The position numbers and the translations under genes were made by a program. Under the pieces are notes generated by a model that had not been told where the DNA came from, made no database searches, and saw only the letters and a program-made list of their open reading frames with translations. This document shows positions 1-8,241 of a stretch of DNA of 64,000 bases, in pieces. Origin of the DNA: CAVUXJ01 sp963814975. Its GTDB lineage: Bacteria > Acidobacteriota > Vicinamibacteria > Vicinamibacterales > CAVVIG01. The first letter of the stretch is position 1. Every line of letters starts with the position of its first letter. The stretch lies in assembly GCA_963814975.1 (NCBI GenBank), contig CAWFFB010000026.1:124001-188000 (forward strand), written 5' to 3'.

Positions 1-159
1 GATTTGGGTGGCACCTTCGGCCGGCCGCAGGTCGTCGGGCTGCGCCGCGACGAACCCGTACTGGTCAACCTTCGCAGACTGCCCGGATGCCAAGGGGCCC
101 GTCAACATCAACGTCCCGAAGACGAGGCAGACCCATCTGATCGACCATGAGCGTGTCAT
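1..159 (-). CDS. N-terminus of a secreted protein, cut by the window edge
   Basis: The reverse strand from 159 down to 1 is one open frame of 53 codons that runs off the window. It starts at an ATG preceded by AAAGGA, eight bases away. The peptide opens with two arginines and a hydrophobic run, then LASGQSAKVDQYG. This is a typical signal peptide with cleavage after a small residue, so the protein is exported. The mature part visible (VAAQPDDLRPAEGATQ) is too short to assign. It lies on the same strand as the PQQ sugar dehydrogenase-like gene, 131 bases downstream of that gene's stop, so co-transcription is possible. The product is unknown. Confidence 0.6.
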   Translation of the reverse strand, partial: MTRSWSIRWVCLVFGTLMLTGPLASGQSAKVDQYGFVAAQPDDLRPAEGATQI

Positions 160-290
160 CAACGTGTCCTTTGCAAGATGTTTACAAACGCCGACGGAAG
201 CGCCGAACAGGGCAGGAATCTGGCTGCGTTTGAGCGTCAATCGACCCAGGAATTCGAGCGTTTTCGGAGTTTAGCATGGGACGCCGCCGC

Positions 291-1520
291 TTACTTCTTG
301 TAGGTAATGCGGTAAATTGCATTGGCCTGGTCGTCGGACACCAGCACCGAGCCATCCGGCATGACCAGCACGTCCGCCGGGCGTCCCCACACCGTACCAT
401 CTGCCTGGAGCCATCCTTCCGCGAACGGCTCGTCCTTGGTCACCTTCTTGCCGCTCGCATCGAGGCGGGCCAGCATCAGGCGGAAACCGATCCTTGGAAG
501 CTTGGGACGCTGAGCCGGGATAGAGCCGTGTTCCACGAAGATTATCTGATTTCGGAAATCAGGCGGGAATAGCGAACCTGTATAGAAGCGCATTCCCAGC
601 GAGGCGACATGTGGTCCGAGATTCTGAGCCGGCGGCTCGAACTTGCTGCAGGGTGTGCCGGGCCCCGCGGGATCCTCGATCGTTCCTCCATGGCAATAGG
701 GATAACCGAAGTGGAGTCCGCTCCGCGGGGCACGGTTCAACTCGTCGGGTGGAATCTCCCCGCCCATCCCGTCGCGGCCGTTGTCCGTGAACCATAATTC
801 CCTGGTCACCGGGTGCCAATCGAAACCCACCGTGTTGCGGATGCCACTCGCAAAGATCTCCTGTCCCGTGCCGTCCGGCTTCATCCGCATGATGCTTGCG
901 AAGCGCTTGTCTGCAGGGATCGAATCGCCTGCCGGATTCTTGTATTCGGTGACGGTCGGATCGCAATAGTCGGTGCAGGGCGATCCGATCGGCACGTAGA
1001 GCAAGCCATCGGGACCGAAGGCGATGAAGTGCCATTGATGGAGCCGCAGATTGGGAAAATTCTCGTAAAGGACGACCGGCGCTGGGGGATTGGTGAGTTG
1101 CGCCTCGATGTTGTCGTAACGTAACAGGCGCGTCGTGTCGGCGACAAAGAGCGACCCGTTGCGGAACGCCAGGCCATTGGGCATATTGAGGCCCTTGGCA
1201 ATCACGATCACTTCGTCCGCTTTGTTGTCCTTATTGCGATCGACGATGGCATAGACGTTTCCGACACCGATGACCCTCGAACCGACGAAGAGCGTTCCAT
1301 TCGGGCTCAGCACCATCGATCGCGCATTTCTCACGTCGCTGGCGTACAGCTCGATGCTGAACCCCGCCGGCAATTTGATGGTGTCGAGCCGGGGCGTGGA
1401 AGGCGCCGGCGCGGCAGGGGCCGGCGGGGGAGGTGTCTGTGCGGCCGGTGGCTGCGCCATGACCGATGAGCAGACCCCCGCGATCAACAGAACACTGACC
1501 AACGCGCGAATCCCAGCCAT
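291..1520 (-). CDS. Secreted PQQ-dependent sugar (glucose/sorbosone) dehydrogenase-like protein
   Basis: A protein of about 409 residues. The ATG at 1520 is preferred over an in-frame start 30 bases upstream because AAGGA lies seven bases before it and the signal peptide (MAGIRALVSVLLIAGVCSSV) then begins at residue 1. A proline/alanine-rich linker (about residues 25-40) leads into a six-bladed propeller of the GSDH type. Family features seen are LPAGFSIELYA at the entry, SPNGTLFVG, LRLHQWHFIAFGPDGLLYVPIGSPC, GIRNTVGFDWHP and ELWFTDNGRDGMG. Relatives oxidise sugars or other alcohols with PQQ in the periplasm; the substrate here is not predictable. The gene lies downstream of the cytochrome/Vgb unit but is separated from it by nearly 390 bases. 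Confidence 0.8.
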   Translation of the reverse strand: MAGIRALVSVLLIAGVCSSVMAQPPAAQTPPPPAPAAPAPSTPRLDTIKLPAGFSIELYASDVRNARSMVLSPNGTLFVGSRVIGVGNVYAIVDRNKDNKADEVIVIAKGLNMPNGLAFRNGSLFVADTTRLLRYDNIEAQLTNPPAPVVLYENFPNLRLHQWHFIAFGPDGLLYVPIGSPCTDYCDPTVTEYKNPAGDSIPADKRFASIMRMKPDGTGQEIFASGIRNTVGFDWHPVTRELWFTDNGRDGMGGEIPPDELNRAPRSGLHFGYPYCHGGTIEDPAGPGTPCSKFEPPAQNLGPHVASLGMRFYTGSLFPPDFRNQIIFVEHGSIPAQRPKLPRIGFRLMLARLDASGKKVTKDEPFAEGWLQADGTVWGRPADVLVMPDGSVLVSDDQANAIYRITYKK

Positions 1521-1908
1521 TGCGTGTCCTTTTTCTTGCCCGCCGATCAATCGGCAGCGCCGAAACGGCGCAAGTATATCCTGCGGCGCTCAAATCCCAA
1601 CGAGGCCGGTCCTCGGTGCGGCGATCGACACCACGGAACACTACCGGAACACGACGAGAGTGTTGCGCTGAGAATGGCAAAGCCGTGGCCACTCCGACTT
1701 TTCATCAGCTCAAGGAGGGGGCATCATGATTATGCCGGCGAAGGCGCCGCACCAGTGAGTGTCGATCAGGAACAACGCCTTCGGTCCGCTGGAGGCGATT
1801 GGCTACATCGCCATCAACATGGATGACCCGAGCGAGTGCGGCTGCTCGCTCTCAGCCGGGCGTTCGGCCACAGCTGAGAGCTGAATGTGAAAGCTGACAG
1901 CTGTTCAG
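1521..1908. other. Intergenic stretch, no supported gene
   Basis: About 390 bases between two minus-strand genes. On the plus strand a strong Shine-Dalgarno-like AGGAGGGGG (near 1715-1723) precedes a ten-codon frame that stops at once. The same frame then continues for about 40 codons from a GTG, encoding a fragment-like peptide (AIGYIAINMDDPSE) that I do not recognise. The last 45 bases contain repeated AGCTG/CAGCT words that can fold. This could be the scar of a deleted gene. No promoter could be pinned. Confidence 0.35.
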
Positions 1909-3744
1909 CTACTTCGCCTGCGCCTTGATCGCCGCCATCTCGGCTTCGCTCCTCACGGTCATCATGCCCATCTGGCTCGAACGGTAGACCGGCATCACCA
2001 CGTTCAATCGGCCGTCGCGTTCGAGCAGCGAGATGTGCCGGATTTCAGTGCCGCGCACCGGCAGGTCGAACGTCGTCACCTTCTGGGTGGCCGGATCCAT
2101 CCTGTAGATCTGATCGGAGCTCCATAGATCGCCCCACACGTTGTGGTTCCGGTCGACCGCGACATGGTAGGCCTGCATCGTCGGATTCGGCAGCGGGACG
2201 ATCGTCGCTTCGGACGTCTTGGTGTTGATCCGCGTGAGGCTTGCGCCCCACGAATTGCCCACCCACAACACGTCGGCGTTCTTGTCGGTGCCCATGCGCC
2301 GCGGCCCCTGCGCCCACGGAAGCGCGGCGTTGAAGGTCAAGTCGTCGACGCCTTCATAGAACGCGCGCTCCTCCGGCTTGAGGCGGCCCATCTCGTCCTT
2401 GACCGGCGGCAGCTTCACCTCCGTGACCTTGCCGCTCGCCACGTCGCCGTGGCCGATGGTGTCCATCGACATCATGGCCCACCAGCCGTTGCCGTCGCGA
2501 TCGCCGGCGGCCCCGTAGGTCGTGGCGGTGCCTTTGGAATTGCGATAGGGCGTCAGCGACTTGAAGGCGACGAACTTCTCGGTGACCGGATCGAAGCGGA
2601 CGGCGCCGTCGGCCGCCGACGCCCAGATCTTGCCCTTGCCGTCGACGTCCATCGTCACGGCGCCCCCGAGCGGAACCATGTCCTTCGGCGTCTCGTAGAC
2701 GGTGATCTTCTGCGTCGCGGTATCGAGCTTGCCGAGGCTGCGGCGGCCCGGATTCACGTCGAACCAGAAGTTGCCCTGGGCATCACGCGTCAACCCGTGA
2801 GCGTTCGCCGCTCGTCCGCCCTCCGCGGGCACTTTCAAATAGGACACGCGGCCGGTCTTCGGGTCGACCCTGCCGATCGTGGCGAGGGTGTTCGGGTTGT
2901 TCACGGTGAAGTACAGCGCGCCGTCAAACCCCATTCCTCCGTCGTGCGGCATCTGGCCGAGCTTGGAGGTGGTGCCAAGCGCCCAGTCGGTGCCGTCGTT
3001 GTCGTTGTATTTGGTCCCGATGCCCGCGTCCGGATTGAGCGGGAGATCGTAGAGCGTCCACACGGCGCGCGCCGCTTCGCCTGTCGGGCGCGGACGCGCG
3101 ACGAACTTCATCGACGTCTCGGACGGCCCGCGCGCACGCGACAGGTAGGCCGCCAGTTCCTGCTGGTTGTGGTCGAGGATCTTGTTGGCTTTCGTGTTCG
3201 GTCCGGGGTATACGCCGGTGACCGGCACGACTTTCATCAGGTCGATGACCTTGCTCCACCCGGCCTGATCGAAGCGGAATTGCAGGACGTAGCCCGGTGC
3301 GTGGCACCCGGTGCAATTGTTCATGAAGACTCTCTTCATGCGGGCTTCGTCGTCGGTGCCTTCAGGCAGCGCTGCGACCAGCAGCTCGCTTGGCAGCTGG
3401 CGAATCCGCCGCTCGGGATCTGTGATGGGCCGCAGCACCAGATCCTGGCGCCGGCCGGCGCTCAAATCGACCGAGCTTCTGATCCTCTCGAAGCCGAGCG
3501 CCTGCGCCCAGACTTGATACCGGCCGGATGGCAGCAGCGGGAAGTAATAGGTGCCCGTCCCGTCGGTGTAGACGCTGGTGGTGATGGTCGATCCTTCTTG
3601 CTTGGCCGACACTGTCACGCCTTCCAGTTTTTGCCCCGACGCCGAGGTAATCGTGCCGCTCAGCGGACGGTCGGCAGCCTGGGCCCCCGTCACGACGACC
3701 AGGCTGCTGACACCGGCCACGAGGATGCGTCGCAGGTTCGTCAT
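1909..3744 (-). CDS. Secreted cytochrome c / Vgb-like propeller protein with N-terminal carboxypeptidase-regulatory-like domain
   Basis: 611 residues, start ATG at 3744 with AGAAGGGA upstream. Order: signal peptide (to about residue 23, VVTGAQAADRP); a carboxypeptidase-regulatory-like beta sandwich (GTITSASGQKLEGVTVSA ... GTYYFPLLPSGRYQVWA, about 27-95); a c-type haem segment with CTGCH (about residue 144); then a long propeller resembling virginiamycin B lyase (repeated WFDV/WAS/WVGNSWGASLTRI blades, about 230-600). True Vgb is a small cytoplasmic lyase, so lyase activity should not be assumed. The haem and export suggest a periplasmic electron-transfer or sensing role. The gene follows a small cytochrome c gene by 28 bases on the same strand, so the two probably form an operon. 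Confidence 0.75.
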   Translation of the reverse strand: MTNLRRILVAGVSSLVVVTGAQAADRPLSGTITSASGQKLEGVTVSAKQEGSTITTSVYTDGTGTYYFPLLPSGRYQVWAQALGFERIRSSVDLSAGRRQDLVLRPITDPERRIRQLPSELLVAALPEGTDDEARMKRVFMNNCTGCHAPGYVLQFRFDQAGWSKVIDLMKVVPVTGVYPGPNTKANKILDHNQQELAAYLSRARGPSETSMKFVARPRPTGEAARAVWTLYDLPLNPDAGIGTKYNDNDGTDWALGTTSKLGQMPHDGGMGFDGALYFTVNNPNTLATIGRVDPKTGRVSYLKVPAEGGRAANAHGLTRDAQGNFWFDVNPGRRSLGKLDTATQKITVYETPKDMVPLGGAVTMDVDGKGKIWASAADGAVRFDPVTEKFVAFKSLTPYRNSKGTATTYGAAGDRDGNGWWAMMSMDTIGHGDVASGKVTEVKLPPVKDEMGRLKPEERAFYEGVDDLTFNAALPWAQGPRRMGTDKNADVLWVGNSWGASLTRINTKTSEATIVPLPNPTMQAYHVAVDRNHNVWGDLWSSDQIYRMDPATQKVTTFDLPVRGTEIRHISLLERDGRLNVVMPVYRSSQMGMMTVRSEAEMAAIKAQAK

Positions 3745-3772
3745 AAATAGTGTCCCTTCTCTAACCGTCAGC

Positions 3773-4156
3773 CTAGTCGGGTGGGGCTGCTGCGGGCGGT
3801 GTCGCTGCTTCCTGGCCTGTTGCCGGAGCTGCGGGCGGCGGTACAGTCTTCACGTAAGCGATGATCGCGGCGACCTGGTCGGTCTGCAGGTAGTACTTGA
3901 AGGCCGGCATTCGAGTCGTGCCCTCGAGGATGATGTTCCGCATGCGGCCCTCGTCCCCTCCGGCCGTGGTCTTGCTCAGCAGAGGACCGTAGGTCCGCAC
4001 CTCCAGCGAGGGCCGCAGGTGGCAGATCCCGCAGGACTGGGCGAAGATCTGGCGACCGAGGCGCTGCTGGTCGTTGAGGCCATCACCGGGGTCCTGGGCG
4101 AACCCGGAGGCGGACGCAAGCACAAGCCATAGGACCACAAGCGCGCCACGCGTCAT
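3773..4156 (-). CDS. Small secreted cytochrome c
   Basis: 127 residues, ATG at 4156 after GGAGGGAAGG. Signal peptide MTRGALVVLWLVLASASGFAQ, then a class I cytochrome c fold. The haem-attachment motif CGICH lies at about residue 41. The likely axial methionine is in TRMPAFKYYL, about residues 90-99, and the fold closes with the helix QVAAIIAYVKTVPP. The tail is Pro/Ala-rich and low-complexity. It is first in the minus-strand unit with the cytochrome/propeller gene and is divergently arranged with the PSD1 operon; the 218 bases between should hold both promoters. It probably shuttles electrons for periplasmic oxidases. Confident as a cytochrome c; the redox partner is inferred. Confidence 0.85.
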   Translation of the reverse strand: MTRGALVVLWLVLASASGFAQDPGDGLNDQQRLGRQIFAQSCGICHLRPSLEVRTYGPLLSKTTAGGDEGRMRNIILEGTTRMPAFKYYLQTDQVAAIIAYVKTVPPPAAPATGQEAATPPAAAPPD

Positions 4157-4374
4157 GACCTTCCCTCCCGGCGGTTTTGCTGGCCCGGACGGTCCTTACT
4201 TTACCCGTTGAACCCTCTCAATGGAAGGGACTTGTTCATCGATCGTCTGACGGTGGCCGGGTGATTGTTCTCGCGAGAGAAACGCGCAGAATATGGTGTC
4301 ACGCGGGTGGCGAAATGCCTTATGATCCCAGCTGGATAGCTCCTTTCAAATACGCTCGGCAGTCGGAGGAACTG

Positions 4375-6759
4375 ATGGGACATCGGTGGCTCGCTCTCGC
4401 GGGGGTTGTGCTGACGGTCGCTGACCGCCGCGAGCAGCCCCTTGGCGAAGGGACCGTCTCAACAACCAGGCGCAGGGAGCGCCGCTCCGGTGTCGGACCA
4501 CCAGCAGGTGTTCGCACGCTACTGCGTGAGCTGCCACAACGACACGCTGAAGACAGCGGGGTTGTCGCTGAGCACGCTGGATGTGGGGCGCGTGGGCGAG
4601 CACGCCGAGGTGTGGGAGAAAGTGGCGTTCAAGCTGCGCGCGCGGTTCATGCCGCCTGCGGGCCGGCCGCGGCCCGACGAGGCGACCTACGAGGCGCTTG
4701 TGACGTACCTGGAGACCTCGCTGGACCGGGCCGCCGCGGCGGCGCCCAATCCGGGGCGGACCGACGGGTTGCAGCGGCTGAATCGGACCGAGTACCAGAA
4801 CGCGATCCGGGATCTGCTGGGCTGAGTGTGGAGGTGTCGTCGCTGCTGCCGAAAGACGATGCGAACCACGGGTTCGACAACGTGAGCCTGCCGGGACTGT
4901 CGACGACCTTGCTGGAGCGCTACATCACGGCGGCGCAGAAAATCAGCCGGTTGGCCGTCGGGAGTCCGGTGCGATTTCCCGGTGCGACGACCGTGGTCGT
5001 GCCGCCGGATCGGACGCAAGAGGAGCACGTGGACGGGCTGCCGTTCGGCACGCGCGGCGGCACGGTGTTTCCCTACAATTTTCCGCGGGACGGGGAGTAC
5101 GACATCCAACTCCGGCTGGCGCGGGATCGGAATGAAGTGATCGAAGGGTTCTATGAGGCGCATCAGATCGAGCTGATTCTGGACGGCGTGCAGGTGGAGG
5201 TGTTCACGCTGAAGCCGCAGGGCGGGGCCCGGGACCCGCTGCAAGAGAAGGCGGACGACGCGCTGCACGTGCGGATTCCGGTCAAGGCGGGACGGCACGA
5301 GATTGGCGCGGGGTTCTTGAAGAAGCCGTCGACGTTATTGGAAACGGAGCGGCAGCCCCATCAGGCGCACTTCAACATGGACCGGAGCCCGCGGCCGCAG
5401 CTGGCCTTGTATTCGGTGGCGATCGCCGGTCCCTTCGACCAGGTGGGGGTGGCGGAGACGCCCAGCCGCCAGCGGATCTTCGTGTGCCGGCCGACGCGCG
5501 TCTCGAACGACGAGGCGTGCGCGAAGACGATTCTGTCGCGCCTGGCGCGGCGGGCGTACCGGCGGCCGGTGACGGAGCCGGACCTGCAGACGCCGCTGCG
5601 CTTTTATAAAGAAGCCCGCGCGGAGGGGGGCTTCGAGGCGGGCATCGAAGCGGGGCTGCAGTCGATCCTGGTCAACCCGGAGTTCCTGTTCCGCGTGGGA
5701 AAGAGCCCGGCCAATGTCGCGCCCAACACCGCGTATCGCATCAGCGACCTGGATCTCGCCTCGCGCCTGTCGTTCTTCTTGTGGAGCAGCATCCCGGACG
5801 ATGAGCTGCTGGATGTCGCCTCGCGCGGCAAACTGCACGAGCCGGAGATGGTGGAACGACAGGTGAAGCGCATGCTCGCGGACCCGCGCGCCGACGCGCT
5901 GACCGAGAACTTTGCCGGGCAATGGTTGCACTTGCGGAATCTGGACACGCAGGTGCCGGATCCGCGGTTGTTCATGGACTTCGACGACAACCTGCGCCAG
6001 GCGTTCCGCCGCGAGACGGAGTTGTTTTTCGAGAGCGTCGTCGAGGAAGACCGCAGCGTGCTGGAGCTGCTGACGGCGAACTACACGTTTCTGAACGAGC
6101 GGCTCGCGAAGCACTACGGGATCCCGAACGTGTACGGGAGCCGCTTTCGGCGGGTGACGCTGGACGGATCGAGCATGCGCGGAGGCTTGCTGGGTCAGGG
6201 CAGCATCCTGACCGTCACGTCCTATGGCAACCGGACCTCGCCGGTGTTTCGCGGGAAATGGATCCTGGAGAATATTCTGGGCTCGCCGCCGCCACCCCCA
6301 CCGCCCAACGTGCCGGCGCTGGCGGAGCCCGCGGCGGGCGGCAAGGTGCTGTCGATGCGGGAGCGGATGGCGCAACACCGGACGAATCCGGTCTGCGCGA
6401 GCTGCCACAATCTGATGGATCCGATCGGGTTGTCGGCGGAAACCTTCGACGCGATCGGGCGGTGGCGGACGCACGGCGACGACGGCCTGCCGATCGATGC
6501 GGCCGGCAGCCTGCCCGACGGGACCAAGTATGAAGGGGTCGCCGGGCTGCGGCAGGCGGTGCTGAAGCATCCGGAGGCCTTCGTGCGGACGGTCACGCAA
6601 AAGCTGCTGACCTACGGCCTGGGCCGGGGTCTGGAGTATTACGACGCGCCGGCGGTGCGGGGGATCGTGCGGAACGCCGGCCAGCACGACTACCGGTTTT
6701 CATCACTCGTCGTGGATATCGTGAATAGCACCCCCTTTCAAATGAGGAAATCGCAATGA
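4375..6759 (+). CDS. PSD1-type cytochrome, DUF1587/1595/1592/1588/1585 protein (two frameshifts)
   Basis: The gene starts at the ATG at 4375 behind a perfect GGAGGAACTG and opens with a signal peptide (MGHRWLALAGVVLTV). The reading frame shifts near 4420 and shifts back near 4822, so 2385 bases still make about 795 codons. Order: N-terminal haem domain with CVSCH; DUF1587 (LQRLNRTEYQNAIRDLLG, ending at the second shift); a carbohydrate-binding-like stretch; DUF1595 (RLARRAYRRPVTEPDL); DUF1592 (RLSFFLWSSIPDDELL); DUF1588 with GILTVTSYGNRTSP-like sequence and a second CASCH; and C-terminal DUF1585. These giant secreted cytochromes are common in Planctomycetes and Acidobacteria and have no proven substrate. 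The stop overlaps the DUF1552 start (ATGA). The two compensating shifts look like sequence error. Confidence 0.85.
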   Translation: MGHRWLALAGVVLTVADRREQPLGEGTVSTTRRRERRSGVGPPAGVRTLLRELPQRHAEDSGVVAEHAGCGARGRARRGVGESGVQAARAVHAACGPAAARRGDLRGACDVPGDLAGPGRRGGAQSGADRRVAAAESDRVPERDPGSAGLSVEVSSLLPKDDANHGFDNVSLPGLSTTLLERYITAAQKISRLAVGSPVRFPGATTVVVPPDRTQEEHVDGLPFGTRGGTVFPYNFPRDGEYDIQLRLARDRNEVIEGFYEAHQIELILDGVQVEVFTLKPQGGARDPLQEKADDALHVRIPVKAGRHEIGAGFLKKPSTLLETERQPHQAHFNMDRSPRPQLALYSVAIAGPFDQVGVAETPSRQRIFVCRPTRVSNDEACAKTILSRLARRAYRRPVTEPDLQTPLRFYKEARAEGGFEAGIEAGLQSILVNPEFLFRVGKSPANVAPNTAYRISDLDLASRLSFFLWSSIPDDELLDVASRGKLHEPEMVERQVKRMLADPRADALTENFAGQWLHLRNLDTQVPDPRLFMDFDDNLRQAFRRETELFFESVVEEDRSVLELLTANYTFLNERLAKHYGIPNVYGSRFRRVTLDGSSMRGGLLGQGSILTVTSYGNRTSPVFRGKWILENILGSPPPPPPPNVPALAEPAAGGKVLSMRERMAQHRTNPVCASCHNLMDPIGLSAETFDAIGRWRTHGDDGLPIDAAGSLPDGTKYEGVAGLRQAVLKHPEAFVRTVTQKLLTYGLGRGLEYYDAPAVRGIVRNAGQHDYRFSSLVVDIVNSTPFQMRKSQ

Positions 6760-8098
6760 TCATCACGAAGAAGGCCCTCCCGCGGCGGACGTTCCTGAAG
6801 GGGATGGGGGTGACGGCGGCGTTGCCGTTTCTGGATGCGATGGTGCCGGCCCTGACGGCGCTGCCGGCGGGCAAGGAGCGCCTGGTGTTCACGTTCATCC
6901 CGATGGGGGCGGTCATGGCGAAATGGACGCCCCCCGGCGAAGGAAAACTGAGCGCGTTGTCGCCGATCCTGGACTCGCTGCTGCCGTTTCGCGATCAGCT
7001 GACGATTCTGACGAATCTAGAGCTGGCCAAGGCGTACGGCCCGACCGGCGCCGATCACGCGATGTCGAACTCGACGTTCTTGAGCTGCGCGCCGGCGAAG
7101 GTGACCGAAGGCAGCGACTACTACCTGGCGACGACCGCGGACCAGATCGCGGCCAAGCAGCTGGGCCGGGACACGCGCCTGCCGTCCTTGGAGCTGGGTA
7201 CGGACTTGATCGCGCAGGTCGGTCATTGCGACGACGGGCTGGCGTGCGCCTACCAGAACAATCTGTCCTGGTCCTCGCCGACGACCCCGTTGCCGACCGA
7301 GGCGGACCCGCGGACGGTGTTCGAACGGCTGTTCGGCGAAGGCGGCACGCCCGATCAGCGGAGCGCCGACGCGCGACGGAACCGGAGCATCCTGGATGCG
7401 GTGACGCAGGATATCGCCCGGCTGAAACTGCAAGTCGATCGCGCCGACCAGGTACAGGTGAGCAACTATTTCGATACGGTCCGGGAGGTGGAGCGGCGCA
7501 TCCAGAAAGCGGAGGAACAGGCGGCGGACTCACCGGAGGTGAATCCGGAGCGGCCCTCGTCGATCCTGCCGCTGCTGTGGGGCGATCATGTGAAGCTGAT
7601 GTTCGATCTGCAGGTGCTGGCCTTCCAGGCCGACATCACGCGGGTGATCACGTTCCAGTTGGCGCGCGAGGCCAGCTCGCGTACCTACCCGAGATCGGCG
7701 TGCCGGATGCGCACCATCCGACGTCCCACCATCGGGACAGGCCCGAACAGCTCGAAAAGCTGGCCAAGATCAACACGTATCACATGTCGCTCTATGCGTA
7801 TTTCCTCGAGAAGCTGCGCACGACACCCGACGGCGACGGCTCGCTGCTGGATCACGGGGTCTACATGCTTGGCAGCGGGATGGGCAATCCCGATGTTCAC
7901 GATCATCGGAACCTGCCGGCGCTGGTGGCCGGCGGCGGGAATGGCAAGCTGAAGGGCGGCCGACACATCCGCTATGCGGAACGGACGCCGATGGCCAATC
8001 TGCACCTCACGCTGCTCGACAAGGTGGGCGTGAAACTCGACAGCTTCGGCGACAGCGTGGGCAAAATCCCCGAACTGATGGAGCCGATCAGTCTCTAA
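6756..8098 (+). CDS. DUF1552 exported protein (one frameshift)
   Basis: Overlaps the PSD1 gene by four bases (ATGA), so it is translationally coupled. The N-terminus MIITKKALPRRTFLKGMG resembles a Tat signal. The body is DUF1552: LVFTFIPMGAVMAKWTPPGEG, ADHAMSNSTFLSCAPA, LPSLELGTD, GDHVKLMFDLQVLAFQADIT. The frame breaks near 7690, where one G appears to be missing (TACCCGAGATC). The remainder (IGVPDAHHPTSHHRDRPEQL to the stop at 8098) is read in another frame. Restoring one base gives about 447 residues, the usual family length. DUF1552 almost always accompanies PSD1 cytochromes; its function is unknown. Confidence 0.85.
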
Positions 8099-8100
8099 CC

Positions 8101-8122
8101 GGTTGTTGGGACGCCAGCAACC
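8101..8122 (+). terminator. Short hairpin just after the DUF1552 stop
   Basis: GGTTGTTGG (8101-8109) pairs with CCAGCAACC (8114-8122), eight of nine positions, three bases after the stop. No T-run follows, so termination is only possible. A similar CAGGTTGCT/AGCAACCTG hairpin sits at 46412-46438. Confidence 0.35.
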
Positions 8123-8241
8123 TGAATGCGGAAGTCAGCTACTGAAGAAGTCAGAAGTGAGTAGCTCGGGATCGAACTGTTCAGCTCTCGCTTCAAGCTG
8201 CGTGCTTCGGCAGCCCTGCTAACCGCCGCGAACGAAGAAAA

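Noticed and set aside
1715..1870. Small gene behind a strong ribosome site
   Set aside because: The frame stops after ten codons and the following peptide has no recognisable relatives; left as an intergenic scar.
1909..3744. Virginiamycin B lyase (streptogramin resistance)
   Set aside because: The propeller resembles Vgb, but the protein is exported, carries haem and is twice the size.
2143..3750. Long plus-strand frame (535 codons) opposite the cytochrome/propeller gene
   Set aside because: Arg/His-rich, with no domain or signal; it is the antisense shadow of a clear gene in GC-rich DNA.
5335..6687. 450-codon minus-strand frame within the PSD1 gene
   Set aside because: Composition is that of an antisense shadow; no recognisable fold.
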